Source: UBA2970 sp965221075 (GTDB taxonomy: Bacteria > Verrucomicrobiota > Verrucomicrobiia > Limisphaerales > AAA164-E04). Taken from it: a DNA stretch of 64,000 bases. The number at the start of each line of letters is the position of its first letter. Within the stretch, counting starts at the first letter, position 1. The translations under genes and the position numbers were made by a program. The stretch spans positions 2,480,001-2,544,000 of the forward strand of contig OZ244865.1 in assembly GCA_965221075.1 (NCBI GenBank). Reading direction: 5' to 3'. This document shows positions 1-8,232 of this stretch, in pieces. Below the pieces are notes generated by a model, which saw only the letters and a list, made by a program, of their open reading frames with translations, searched no databases and was not told the origin of the DNA.

Positions 1-48
1 CGGGCCGCCCATCCGAACCATAACGGCAAGCCGCCGGTCTCGCATCCC

Positions 49-261
49 CTAGTCCCGTGCCTCTGTCGGCAGATCGACAGCGGGGCGCCGCAATGGCGGC
101 ATGGACGCCTGGAATCCTGCGGGATCCCCGAGCGGCATCGGCTTCCTGGGACCGGCGGTGGGGGACATGCGCGCCACCGCCTTGCCGCGGCGGGCAATGA
201 CCAGCACCTGGCCCGCCTCCGCCTCGTCGAGGCGGGCTTGGGCAGCATCGACGGTAGCCAT
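49..261 (-). pseudogene. Remnant of a Phd/YefM-type antitoxin
   Basis: Reading from the ATG at 259-261, the 70-residue product begins MATVDAAQARL and continues EAGQVLVIARRGKAVARM. This matches the start of prevent-host-death antitoxins, which run roughly 'MxTVxxxxAKxxLSxLLDxVEAGExVxIxRRGKPVARL'. About six to eight residues are missing between the ARL and DEAEAG parts, in the helix that normally follows the first strand, so the DNA-binding domain is probably broken. The stop is followed by an ATG, but the few codons before the window edge (MRDRRLAV) do not look like the start of a PIN or RelE toxin. An intact but divergent small antitoxin is possible. Confidence 0.45.
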
Positions 262-677
262 GGACAGCCTGGCATGGCCATGCAGGCGGCCGCACAATTG
301 CCTTGCTCGCCCGGCCTGGCTGCAGGCTCGTCGGTTCGGACTCCCCTCGCCGCGCGTTTTGCCGGCCGAGGCTGGCCAGTAGGGTCCAGGCTGCCTGGGC
401 AGTCCTGGCAGGCGGCGCTGTCCCAAGGCCTGATCGACTGGTACCGCAGCCTGGCTGCGGAGGCAGGCATTGGATCCGACGGCCGCCCACAACGAACCAA
501 TCCGTCGCGCTCGAGCGACGAAAGCAGGCAGGCGCCGGGGCAGATGCGCTCAATCCGGCTGCGGATTCGAGTGGGAACCGCCCGGAAGCCGGGCCTGTCC
601 CGACGGTAGAAAGGGACTCCGCAGCACGGCGACGCCATCCGGCTGAAGCCATACCGCGAAAACTGTCATCTCCTTAG
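262..677. other. Gene-poor GC-rich stretch, no gene seen
   Basis: Several overlapping open frames exist on both strands, but none shows a recognisable domain, a plausible signal or membrane segment, or consistent codon use. They look like the random long frames expected in GC-rich DNA. No RNA gene, repeat or clear promoter was seen. Confidence 0.5.
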
Positions 678-791
678 ATGCTCGCCAATTCGGAACCTGA
701 GAACCGGATCGTGCGTGGCACGCGCCTGTCCGGCATTATCCCGCCGGGGATCCTGCCCGGTTTTCCACAGCAGCCCCAATTCCGCGCATGA
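678..791 (+). pseudogene. Possible DUF433 antitoxin fragment
   Basis: A 37-codon frame starting at the ATG at 678 contains RIVRGTRLSG. This resembles the 'GxPVIRGTRxxV' core of DUF433 proteins, which are small antitoxin-like proteins usually paired with a DUF5615 PIN-like partner. The usual continuation (an 'ILxLLAxGxSxEEILxxYP'-like helix) is absent and the frame ends soon after, so only a fragment survives. No partner toxin was seen. The match rests on about ten residues. Confidence 0.3.
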
Positions 792-976
792 ACCTGGTCT
801 CCCAAGATTCACGCTCGGCGAAACTTGACACCGTCGAAGCCTTCGCACACGAGGGCCGCGGCCATACGTTCCCGCAACCCTGGCCGGCAGCGGCTTCGAT
901 CGGCCGGAGCAGCCTGCGGTTTTCGGCCCGGCATTGCTGATTCCATGCCGCTTCCGCATGCCCTACGCTGCCGCCT

Positions 977-1618
977 ATGAAGCTTTCCATCGATTTGACC
1001 GGGCGGGGCAGGGGCAGGGACAGGGCATGGGAGCAGGCCGCCAGGGAGATCGGCGGGGAGTTCAGGAAGGGAAGCTTCCTCGAATCTCCCAGGATCACGG
1101 TCTGGATCAAGCATTGGACTGTCACCATGGACCGCTACAGTAGTAGTGGAGGAGGCAAAGGAGGTTCGACTACCTACACCATCATGCGCGCTCCCTTCGT
1201 CAGTTCCGGATCCTTGCGCTTCTCCATCTACCGGAAGCGCCTCCTGTCGGGCCTGTTCAAGAAGCTCGGCATGCAGGACATCGTCGTGGGATTCCCGGAA
1301 TTCGACGACGAGTTCATCGTGAAGTCCAGCAACGAGACCATGATCCGCCAGCTCTTGATGGACTCCGAGCTGAGGAAATGCATCCAGGAGCAGCCCTCCC
1401 TCAACCTCTCCCTGCTCGACGGCCGGGCCAAGTTCATTCGGGGACCGCTACGGAATTTCCTTCCCGAGAATGTGGACGAGCTCTACTTCGATGCCCGGGG
1501 CATCGTCCGGGAGGTAGAGCGGATCAAGTCGCTCTTCCACCTCTTCGGCGCCACCCTCTACGCGCTGAGCCGGATCGGAGTCGCCATCGAGGCCGACCCT
1601 GGCGAGATCCGCTCCTGA
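977..1618 (+). CDS. Conserved protein of unknown function
   Basis: The 213-residue protein has no signal peptide or membrane helix and is probably cytoplasmic. It resembles an uncharacterised family scattered in planctomycetes, verrucomicrobia and Bacteroidota. Family-like elements, from memory, are an N-terminal WEQAAREIGGEF, a central 'WTVTMDRY...STTYTIMRAPF' block, a 'KKLGMQDIVVGFPEFDDEFIVKSSN' block and a C-terminal 'ELYFDARGIVREVERIKSLF' helix. The ATG at 977 is chosen because family similarity begins almost at once; no Shine-Dalgarno sequence precedes it. It stands alone, with gene-poor DNA on both sides. The function is unknown and I do not assign one. Confidence 0.8.
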   Translation: MKLSIDLTGRGRGRDRAWEQAAREIGGEFRKGSFLESPRITVWIKHWTVTMDRYSSSGGGKGGSTTYTIMRAPFVSSGSLRFSIYRKRLLSGLFKKLGMQDIVVGFPEFDDEFIVKSSNETMIRQLLMDSELRKCIQEQPSLNLSLLDGRAKFIRGPLRNFLPENVDELYFDARGIVREVERIKSLFHLFGATLYALSRIGVAIEADPGEIRS

Positions 1619-2018
1619 TCCGCCAGGCCTGCCGGACCGGCTCTGCCTCCGCTGGGACGGCCCGGCGATGCAGCGCGCTGGATCTGTCCAGTACCGGCCA
1701 AGGCCAGGTCCCGCTGCCCAGCGGGAAGGAAACGGAAGATCTCCTCGAGAAGCCAGGCGCTCCCAGAGGGCCACGAGGAAGCAGCGCCTCGGGGAGGAAC
1801 CTTGCCGGTTCGGCTCTCCCAGGCAGCTCCTGGCCATCGGCGGATGGACGCCGGCGACCATCGCTACAACGCGCGGGCAAAGCCTGTAAGCCCGCCGCGT
1901 TCCCTCCGGAAACCGGGACGCCTCCCCGCCCGGCCTCCGCCACCGTCCCGAAGGCGCAAACGCGGCACAGGGCGCCGTGCAAGTGTCCCGTCGGGCTGGC
2001 CGGCGGACGGGGATCCGA
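1619..2018. other. Intergenic region upstream of rseP, no gene seen
   Basis: There are about 400 GC-rich bases with frames open on both strands by chance only. The rseP frame extends upstream to 1802, but residues before the ATG at 2090 are arginine- and proline-rich low-complexity sequence unlike any M50 protease, so this part is judged noncoding. Confidence 0.5.
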
Positions 2019-2048
2019 TTGACAGTCCTTCGCGTGCGGCAATAGGAT
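2019..2048 (+). promoter_or_regulatory. Predicted sigma70-type promoter of rseP-ispG
   Basis: TTGACA at 2019-2024 is followed, after 18 nt, by TAGGAT at 2043-2048, about 41 nt before the rseP start codon. The arrangement resembles the promoters seen before ilvN, the efflux operon and the first Gfo/Idh gene in this window. Confidence 0.55.
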
Positions 2049-2089
2049 CCCGCCGCTTGCGTTCCCGGGTACGGGGAACCACGCTCTCC

Positions 2090-3688
2090 ATGGAGTCCCT
2101 GCTATCCCTCTTCAAGTTCCTGTTCATCCTCCTCGAGGTCGTTGTCCTTTTCAACCTGCTCATCATCGTGCACGAGCTGGGGCACTTCCTGGCGGCAAGA
2201 TGGCGGGGGCTGAAGGTGGAGCGTTTCGGGGTCTGGTTCGGCAAGCCGCTCTGGCAGAGGGAGTTCGGAGGGGTGAAGTACTCGCTGGGATCCATCCCGG
2301 CCGGAGGCTTCGTCGCCCTGCCCCAGATGGCCCCGATGGAGGCGCTGGAGGGCAAGAGCGACGTGTCCTACAAGGATCTGCCCCCGATCGGTGCGCTCGA
2401 CAAGATCATCGTGGCCTTCGCCGGCCCCGTCTTCAGCTTCGGGCTCGCCTTCGCCTTCGCCCTGATCGTCTGGAAGGTGGGGTATCCCCGAAGCAGCGGC
2501 GAGACCACCACCGTGGTGGGCTATGTCAAGCCCGGCTCCCCGGGGGAGAGGGCCGGCATCCTGCCTGGGGACCGGATCCTGGAGATCGACTCCAGCCCGG
2601 TGGGCCGCTGGTCGGGGATCGGCGAGGACGCCATCGTCTGGCATGTGGCCAACAGCGCGGGAGCCACCCTTCGGATCCGGGCCGAGCGCCGGGGGGAGGT
2701 GGTGGCGATCGAGGCCACCCCGGAACTCCCCAGCGAGAAGACGAAATGGTACGAGAGGGACAATCTGCCCCAGCTGCAGATCGGGCCCCAGCACCCCAGC
2801 GTTGTGGGCGAGGTCAAGGAGAACAGCCCGGCCGAGCTCGCCGGCATCCTCCCCGGAGACCGGATCCTCTCGGTGGACGGCATCCCGGTGCACCACTATG
2901 GATTCGTCTCCGACTACCTCAAGGGAAAGCACGACGGGGATCTCCGCCTGGCGGTCCGGGGGGAGGAAGGCGAGGTGGAGCTGACCGCGGAGGAGGCCGC
3001 CTCCTACGGGGAGGAGACGGAGATCGTCTCGATCCAGGGGATCCGGCTCGATCCGCCCCGCTCCCTGGAGCAGTGGACGGAGTCCCGCAGGAAGCTGGAG
3101 CTGGAGCTGGCGATCCTGAGGGAGGGAGGCGAGATCCTGGCGGTGGCCGAGCCGGTCTTTCCAGTCTACCTGAGCGAGATCGACGAATCGGAGAAGACCC
3201 TGATGCTCGGAATCACCTGGGCCCCGCCGGAGATGGCCCTGGCCTATCCCGGCCCCTGGGAGCAGATCCGGACGAGCGTCTCGGCCATGGCCAACACCAT
3301 CGGCGCCCTCTTCAAGAAGGACTCCGACATCGGGCTTGGGCACCTGAGCGGGCCGGTGGGGATCGGGCACATCTACTACCGGCTCTTCGACAGCGACTAC
3401 GGCTGGAGGCTGGCGATCTGGTTCAGCGTGCTCCTCAACGTGAACCTGGCCCTGCTCAACCTGCTTCCAATCCCGGTGCTCGACGGCGGGCACATCGTGA
3501 TGGCCACGGTGGAGGGGATCTTCCGCCGCCCCATCCCCTACGCCATCCTCAACTACGTGACCAACGCCTGCGCGCTGCTGGTCATCGGCTTCATGCTCTA
3601 CGTGACCGTCTTCGACGTGTTCGATCTGGGGACGAGCGCGAGCGAGCCGCCCGAGTTCCGCTTCGCCGAACCCGAGCAGGCCCAGTAG
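2090..3688 (+). CDS. rseP: RseP/S2P-family site-2 metalloprotease
   Basis: The protein is a 532-residue intramembrane zinc metalloprotease of the M50B family. In characterised relatives it cleaves anti-sigma factors and leftover signal peptides within the inner membrane. The zinc-binding HELGH motif lies at residues 28-32 in the first membrane helix, and the second zinc-site motif, NLLPIPVLDGG, lies near residue 465. Two PDZ domains are visible in between, each with a 'GSPGERAGILPGDRIL' or 'NSPAELAGILPGDRIL' core; the length is above the usual 420-450. The ATG at 2090 is chosen because the membrane helix begins directly after it, although the frame is open much further upstream. The stop codon is 2 nt before ispG, and this rseP-ispG pairing is common in bacteria. 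Confidence 0.93.
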   Translation: MESLLSLFKFLFILLEVVVLFNLLIIVHELGHFLAARWRGLKVERFGVWFGKPLWQREFGGVKYSLGSIPAGGFVALPQMAPMEALEGKSDVSYKDLPPIGALDKIIVAFAGPVFSFGLAFAFALIVWKVGYPRSSGETTTVVGYVKPGSPGERAGILPGDRILEIDSSPVGRWSGIGEDAIVWHVANSAGATLRIRAERRGEVVAIEATPELPSEKTKWYERDNLPQLQIGPQHPSVVGEVKENSPAELAGILPGDRILSVDGIPVHHYGFVSDYLKGKHDGDLRLAVRGEEGEVELTAEEAASYGEETEIVSIQGIRLDPPRSLEQWTESRRKLELELAILREGGEILAVAEPVFPVYLSEIDESEKTLMLGITWAPPEMALAYPGPWEQIRTSVSAMANTIGALFKKDSDIGLGHLSGPVGIGHIYYRLFDSDYGWRLAIWFSVLLNVNLALLNLLPIPVLDGGHIVMATVEGIFRRPIPYAILNYVTNACALLVIGFMLYVTVFDVFDLGTSASEPPEFRFAEPEQAQ

Positions 3689-3690
3689 GC

Positions 3691-5445
3691 ATGAGGTACT
3701 CCCCCTCCCCCTACCGGTGGAGCCGCCGCCCGGCCCGGGAGGTGGTGGTGGGCGATCCCCTGAAGGGAGGGGTGGTCCTGGGAGGGGAGCGCCCGGTGGC
3801 CCCCCAGTCGATGATCACCTGCGACACCCTGGACACCGGGGCCTGCGTCCGCCAGACCCTGGATCTGGCCCGGGCCGGCAGCCGCATCGTGCGCATCACC
3901 GCCCAGACCGTCCGCCACGCGGCCAACCTCGAGCGCATCGTGGCGGAGCTGCGGCGCAGGGGCTGCCTGGTGCCCATCGTGGCCGACATCCACTTCAAGC
4001 CCGAGGCGGCGCTGGAGGCGGCCCGCTGGGTGGAGATGGTCCGGATCAACCCCGGCAACTACGCCGACAGCAAGAAGTTCAGGATCCGCGAGTACACCGA
4101 CCAGCAGTACCGGGAAGAGCTGGAGCGGATCCGGGAGCGCTTCGCCCCGCTGGTGGAGCTGTGCCGGGAGCGGGGGCGTGCCATGCGCATCGGAACCAAC
4201 CACGGCTCCCTCAGCGACCGGATCATGAACCGCTACGGGGACACCCCCCTGGGCATGGTGGAGAGCGCCCTGGAGTTCGCCCGCATCGCCCGCGATCTGG
4301 ACTTCCACAACTTCAAGTTCTCGATGAAGTCGAGCAACCCCAAGGTGATGATCCAGTGCTACCGGCTCCTGGCGGCCCGGCTGGAGGAACTGGGGCCCGA
4401 CTGGAACTACCCCCTGCACCTGGGGGTGACCGAGGCGGGCGACGGCGAGGACGGGCGCATCAAGAGCGCCATAGGCATCGGCTCCCTGCTCTGCGACGGA
4501 CTGGGGGACACCATCCGGGTCTCCCTTACCGAGGACTCCCCCAACGAGATCCAGGTCTGCAACAGCCTCCTGGGGGAGATTGGCGGCCTTGTCCACGCCC
4601 GGGCGGAGATTCCGGAGCTGCCCATTTCCTGGGATCCCTTCGAGTACCGGCGCAGGGAGACGCCCGAGGTGGAGCTGTGCGGGCGCCCGGCCGGCCATTC
4701 CCATCCCATCCGGGTGGTGGTCCCCCAGGCGGCCGCTCCCGGCCTTCCGGCCAGCGGCGACCTGGCGCCCGAGGCCGTCTACGAGGACCTCAACGTCATG
4801 GAGGCCGATCCCCGCTCGGCGCTGGAGGTCCCCTGCGACACCCAGTGGGTGACGGTGGCCGACCATCTTCCCCTGCCCCCCATCGCCGCCTTCCGCCTGC
4901 TGGCGGCCCGCCTGCGTCTCCACGGCAGAAGCAACCCCATCCTGCTCAAGGACGCCCTCGGCGAGCCCGACCCGCCGCTGGCGCCGGAGATCGCCCTGCT
5001 GCGCAGCGCCGCCACCCTGGGCTCCCTCATCTCCGACGGGATCGGGGACGCCCTCCTGGTCCGCAACGAGGCCGATCCCGGCCGGGCTCTCCGCCTCTCC
5101 TACGGCATCCTCCAGGCGGCGGGAAGCCGCTCCTTCAAGACCGACTACGTCGCCTGCCCCTCCTGCGGGCGCACCCTCTTCGACCTGCAGACGGTGACCG
5201 CCCGGATCCGAGAGCGCACCGGGCACCTCAAGGGGGTCAAGATCGCGGTGATGGGCTGCATCGTCAACGGGCCCGGGGAGATGGCCGACGCCGACTTCGG
5301 CTACGTGGGAGGAGCCCCCGGCAAGATCAACCTCTACGTGGGCCGCTCCCCGGTGGAGTTCAACATCCCGGAGGCCGAGGCGGTGGACCGCCTGGTGGAT
5401 CTGGTCCGGGAGCACGGCAGGTGGCGGGATCCGCTGCCGGCCTGA
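3691..5445 (+). CDS. ispG: 4-hydroxy-3-methylbut-2-enyl diphosphate synthase (long form)
   Basis: IspG catalyses the reductive ring opening of MEcPP to HMBPP, the penultimate step of the MEP isoprenoid pathway, using a 4Fe-4S cluster. The protein is 584 residues, the long form with an inserted domain that is typical of Chlamydiota, Bacteroidota, Verrucomicrobiota and plants; the short proteobacterial form is about 370. The N-terminal TIM barrel includes 'VPIVADIHFKPEAA' and 'VRINPGNY'. The C-terminal cluster domain has Cys489, Cys492 (CPSC), Cys523 (VMGC) and Glu530 (NGPGE), which match the known iron ligands. The ATG lies 2 nt after rseP and has no Shine-Dalgarno sequence, so it is probably translated from the rseP transcript. 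Confidence 0.95.
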   Translation: MRYSPSPYRWSRRPAREVVVGDPLKGGVVLGGERPVAPQSMITCDTLDTGACVRQTLDLARAGSRIVRITAQTVRHAANLERIVAELRRRGCLVPIVADIHFKPEAALEAARWVEMVRINPGNYADSKKFRIREYTDQQYREELERIRERFAPLVELCRERGRAMRIGTNHGSLSDRIMNRYGDTPLGMVESALEFARIARDLDFHNFKFSMKSSNPKVMIQCYRLLAARLEELGPDWNYPLHLGVTEAGDGEDGRIKSAIGIGSLLCDGLGDTIRVSLTEDSPNEIQVCNSLLGEIGGLVHARAEIPELPISWDPFEYRRRETPEVELCGRPAGHSHPIRVVVPQAAAPGLPASGDLAPEAVYEDLNVMEADPRSALEVPCDTQWVTVADHLPLPPIAAFRLLAARLRLHGRSNPILLKDALGEPDPPLAPEIALLRSAATLGSLISDGIGDALLVRNEADPGRALRLSYGILQAAGSRSFKTDYVACPSCGRTLFDLQTVTARIRERTGHLKGVKIAVMGCIVNGPGEMADADFGYVGGAPGKINLYVGRSPVEFNIPEAEAVDRLVDLVREHGRWRDPLPA

Positions 5446-5459
5446 TCCCGCCTGATCGG

Positions 5460-5488
5460 TTGCAAGCCCCCCCGGGGAGGGCTAGGCT
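5460..5488 (+). promoter_or_regulatory. Predicted promoter of the first Gfo/Idh gene
   Basis: TTGCAA at 5460-5465, a 17-nt spacer, then TAGGCT at 5483-5488. The -10 hexamer is identical to that in front of ilvN. The coding start follows 25 nt later, with a short leader lacking a Shine-Dalgarno sequence. Confidence 0.55.
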
Positions 5489-5513
5489 GGGCCCGAACTC
5501 CGCTCTCCCCGCC

Positions 5514-6890
5514 ATGAAGGACTCCCCATCCTCCCCTCGCACCACCCGCCGGAAGTTCCTCGGCAGGACGGCCGGCGCCGCCGCGTCCCTCTGCGCCCTG
5601 CCGCAGATCCTCCCTTCCTCGGTCCTTGGCCGCGAGGGGGCCGTGGCTCCCAGCGAGCGGATCGCCATCGGGATCATCGGCACCGGCAACCAGGGGACCA
5701 ACGACATGCGCCAGTTCCTGCGAGACGAGCGGGTGCAGGTGGCGGCGGTGTGCGACGTCAACCGCAAGGGGGCCGGATACTGGAACGGAGGCGTCGCCGG
5801 GCGGGATCCGGCCCGCGAGATCGTCGAGAAGCACTACGCGCAGAAGGCCGCCTCGGGAACCTACCGGGGATGCGGCTCCTACCGCGACTTCCGGGACCTG
5901 CTCGACCGGGACGACATCGACGCCGTGGAGATCGCCACTCCGGACCACTGGCACGCCATCCCCGCCATCCTGGCGGCCAGGGCCGGCAAGGACATCTACT
6001 GCCAGAAGCCCCTCTCCCTGACCATCGCCGAGGGCCGGGCCATGAGCGACGCCGTCGCCCAGTACCGGCGGGTCTTCCAGACCGGCAGCCAGCAGCGCTC
6101 CGACCAGCGCTTCCGCCACGGATGCGAGCTGGCGCTCAACGGCCGCATCGGCAGGCTGGTGGAAGTGGAGTGCGGCCTGCCGTCGGGCCGCCCGGATCTG
6201 GGCAAGAACGGCGACCGCAAGCAGCCCGAGCCGGTCCCCGACGGCTTCGACTACGACTTCTGGCTGGGACCGGCGCCCGACGCCCCCTACTCCCCGGCCC
6301 GGGTGGGCGTCAACTTCCGCTGGAACTACGACTACTCGGGCGGACAGCTCACCGACTGGGGCGGGCACCACCCCGACATCGCCCAGTGGGGCATGGGGAC
6401 CGCCCTGACCGGCCCGGTCCGCATCCGCAACGCCCGGGGCAAGTGGCCCGAGGATCCGGTCTGGAACACGGCCACCGAGTACTACTTCGAGGCGGAGTAC
6501 CGCAACGGCGTGATCCTGAAGATCTCCACCGAGTTCCGCATGGGGGTGACCTTCAAGGGGACCGAGGGCCGGGTCCATGTCAACCGGGGGCGCATCGAGG
6601 CGGATCCCGAGTCACTGCTGGAGGAGGAGTTCGGCCCCGAGGAGATCCGCCTCCAGGCCAGCGACAACCACTTCCGCAACTTCATCGACTGCGTCCTCTC
6701 CCGGAAGGAGCCGGTGGCTCCGGTGGAGCAGGCCCACCGGTCGATCTCCATCTGCCACCTGGGCAACATCGCCATGCTGCTGGGCCGGGATCTGGCCTGG
6801 GATCCGGACACCGAGCAGATCGTGGGCGACCACGTGGCGCACTCGCTGATCAACCGCCCCTACCGGGCCCCCTGGACGCTGCCTGCATGA
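5514..6890 (+). CDS. Tat-exported Gfo/Idh/MocA-family oxidoreductase (copy 1)
   Basis: The 458-residue protein belongs to the NAD(P)-dependent Gfo/Idh/MocA sugar oxidoreductase family. It starts with a twin-arginine signal (TTRRKFLG, Arg12-Arg13, then an alanine-rich hydrophobic stretch), so export to the periplasm is predicted. The Rossmann motif GIIGTGNQG is at about residues 53-61. The usual catalytic 'EKP' appears as QKP in YCQKPLSLT, with Lys kept. 'TPDHWHA' and 'TDWGGHHPDIAQWGMG' are typical of planctomycete and verrucomicrobial members. Substrates of this subgroup are mostly unknown. The stop codon overlaps the next start (ATGA), implying coupled translation. A close paralogue lies two genes downstream. 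Confidence 0.9.
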   Translation: MKDSPSSPRTTRRKFLGRTAGAAASLCALPQILPSSVLGREGAVAPSERIAIGIIGTGNQGTNDMRQFLRDERVQVAAVCDVNRKGAGYWNGGVAGRDPAREIVEKHYAQKAASGTYRGCGSYRDFRDLLDRDDIDAVEIATPDHWHAIPAILAARAGKDIYCQKPLSLTIAEGRAMSDAVAQYRRVFQTGSQQRSDQRFRHGCELALNGRIGRLVEVECGLPSGRPDLGKNGDRKQPEPVPDGFDYDFWLGPAPDAPYSPARVGVNFRWNYDYSGGQLTDWGGHHPDIAQWGMGTALTGPVRIRNARGKWPEDPVWNTATEYYFEAEYRNGVILKISTEFRMGVTFKGTEGRVHVNRGRIEADPESLLEEEFGPEEIRLQASDNHFRNFIDCVLSRKEPVAPVEQAHRSISICHLGNIAMLLGRDLAWDPDTEQIVGDHVAHSLINRPYRAPWTLPA

Positions 6891-8215
6891 AGATCCTGGC
6901 CAGATGGCTCCTGGCCGCCTCCCTGATCGCCAACCTCGCGCTGGGCCTGGCCTACTTCGGCCGCTCACCCGCCAGGCCGGCCGACGCCGCCGCCTGGACG
7001 CCCAGGGAGGAGCCGAAGCCGGCGCCGCAGGAGGCACCGCCTGACGCGTCGGCAGCCGGTGCCCCCGCCCGGGTCCTGCCCCTCCGGTGGGATGCGGTGG
7101 AAAGCGACGACTACTCCCAGTTCATCGGGAACCTGCGCCAGATGGGATGCCCGGAGCCGACCATCCGCGACATCGTGGCGGCGGAGATCAACGGCCGCTT
7201 CGAGCCCGAGTTCCAGGATCTCCTGCGCGCCTCCCAGGATTTCGAGTACTGGCGGGTGGGTCCCGGGCACCCGGAGACCCGGGCGCTGATCCTGGGCCGG
7301 CTGGAGGAGCTGGAGGGCCGGCGCCAGGCCATCCTCGCAAGCCTGCTGGGGGAGGAGTACTTCCCCCGCCGCCCGCTCTACTGGCGCACCCTCCCCGAGC
7401 TGGCGGAGCAGGGCCGCTTCGCCATGCTTCCCGAGGATCTGAGGGCCGCCCTGCCCGGCATGGATCCCGCCCAGCGGCGGCTCCTGCTGGAGCAGAGCCT
7501 TCCGTCCGAGGATCTCTTCGAGCACCAGGTGCGGTACTCCGCCCGTTCCGATCAGCTGCGGGCCCGGCTGGCGGGGCTGGAGGCGAGCGAGGAGGAATTC
7601 CGCCAGCTCTTCCAGCTGGAGGAGTCCCTCTCCGGCCCCATGTCGCCGGGTCCGGAAGACGATGCGGAGGCGATGATCGGCTCCCTGGCGGAGACCCGGG
7701 AGGACGGCTACCGGAAGGTGCTGGGCGAGGAGCGCTACCGGGACATGGCGCGGCGCCACGATCCCTTCTGGCAGGCCCTCAAGGGACACGCCCAGGAGAC
7801 GGAGATGAACCCTCGGACCCGGGAGGAGGTGTGGAGCCTCAAGCAGGAGTTCGGGACGCTGCTGACCGAAACCATGGCGGACCAGGAGCTCTCCGGGGAG
7901 GAACGCTGGGCCTTCATGGAGATCGCCAGGGCCCAGCTGAGCAGCCAGATCGACGAGCTGGCCGGAGAGGGGGCGGCCCGGCGGCTGGAAGCCTACCTGC
8001 CGTCCCCGGCGTGGTCTCCCGCCGACCCGCCGCCGTTCCCGCTGGATGGCGGCATGCCCTGGAACATGATCTTCCAGCTTCCGCCCGGACCGCAGTCGGG
8101 TTCCTTCGTCCTGCCCGATCCGCTCGACGCCCAGACCGTCGTCAGGGAGATCGAGTCTCCGGAAGGCGGCCGCCAGATCCTCCTGGTTCCGTCCCTGCCC
8201 GGCCCCGGCGGCTGA
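6887..8215 (+). CDS. Membrane-anchored lineage-specific protein of unknown function
   Basis: The 442-residue protein has one N-terminal hydrophobic segment (about residues 5-22), a Pro/Ala-rich linker, and then a charged, mostly helical domain predicted to be periplasmic. The block 'DDYSQFIGNLRQMGCPEPTIRDIVAAEI' resembles a recurring PVC family ('DDYxxYIxNLRxIGCPExTIRDII') of unknown function. The start ATG overlaps the stop of the first Gfo/Idh gene (ATGA), and the second Gfo/Idh gene begins 17 nt after its stop, so the three are probably one transcript. Association with the oxidoreductases is a positional inference only. Confidence 0.8.
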   Translation: MKILARWLLAASLIANLALGLAYFGRSPARPADAAAWTPREEPKPAPQEAPPDASAAGAPARVLPLRWDAVESDDYSQFIGNLRQMGCPEPTIRDIVAAEINGRFEPEFQDLLRASQDFEYWRVGPGHPETRALILGRLEELEGRRQAILASLLGEEYFPRRPLYWRTLPELAEQGRFAMLPEDLRAALPGMDPAQRRLLLEQSLPSEDLFEHQVRYSARSDQLRARLAGLEASEEEFRQLFQLEESLSGPMSPGPEDDAEAMIGSLAETREDGYRKVLGEERYRDMARRHDPFWQALKGHAQETEMNPRTREEVWSLKQEFGTLLTETMADQELSGEERWAFMEIARAQLSSQIDELAGEGAARRLEAYLPSPAWSPADPPPFPLDGGMPWNMIFQLPPGPQSGSFVLPDPLDAQTVVREIESPEGGRQILLVPSLPGPGG

Positions 8216-8232
8216 CCGTCTCCAGGCCTTCC

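Noticed and set aside
1..48. Toxin gene downstream of the Phd-like remnant
   Set aside because: The 15 codons before the window edge (MRDRRLAVMVRM...) do not resemble a PIN, RelE or Doc start.
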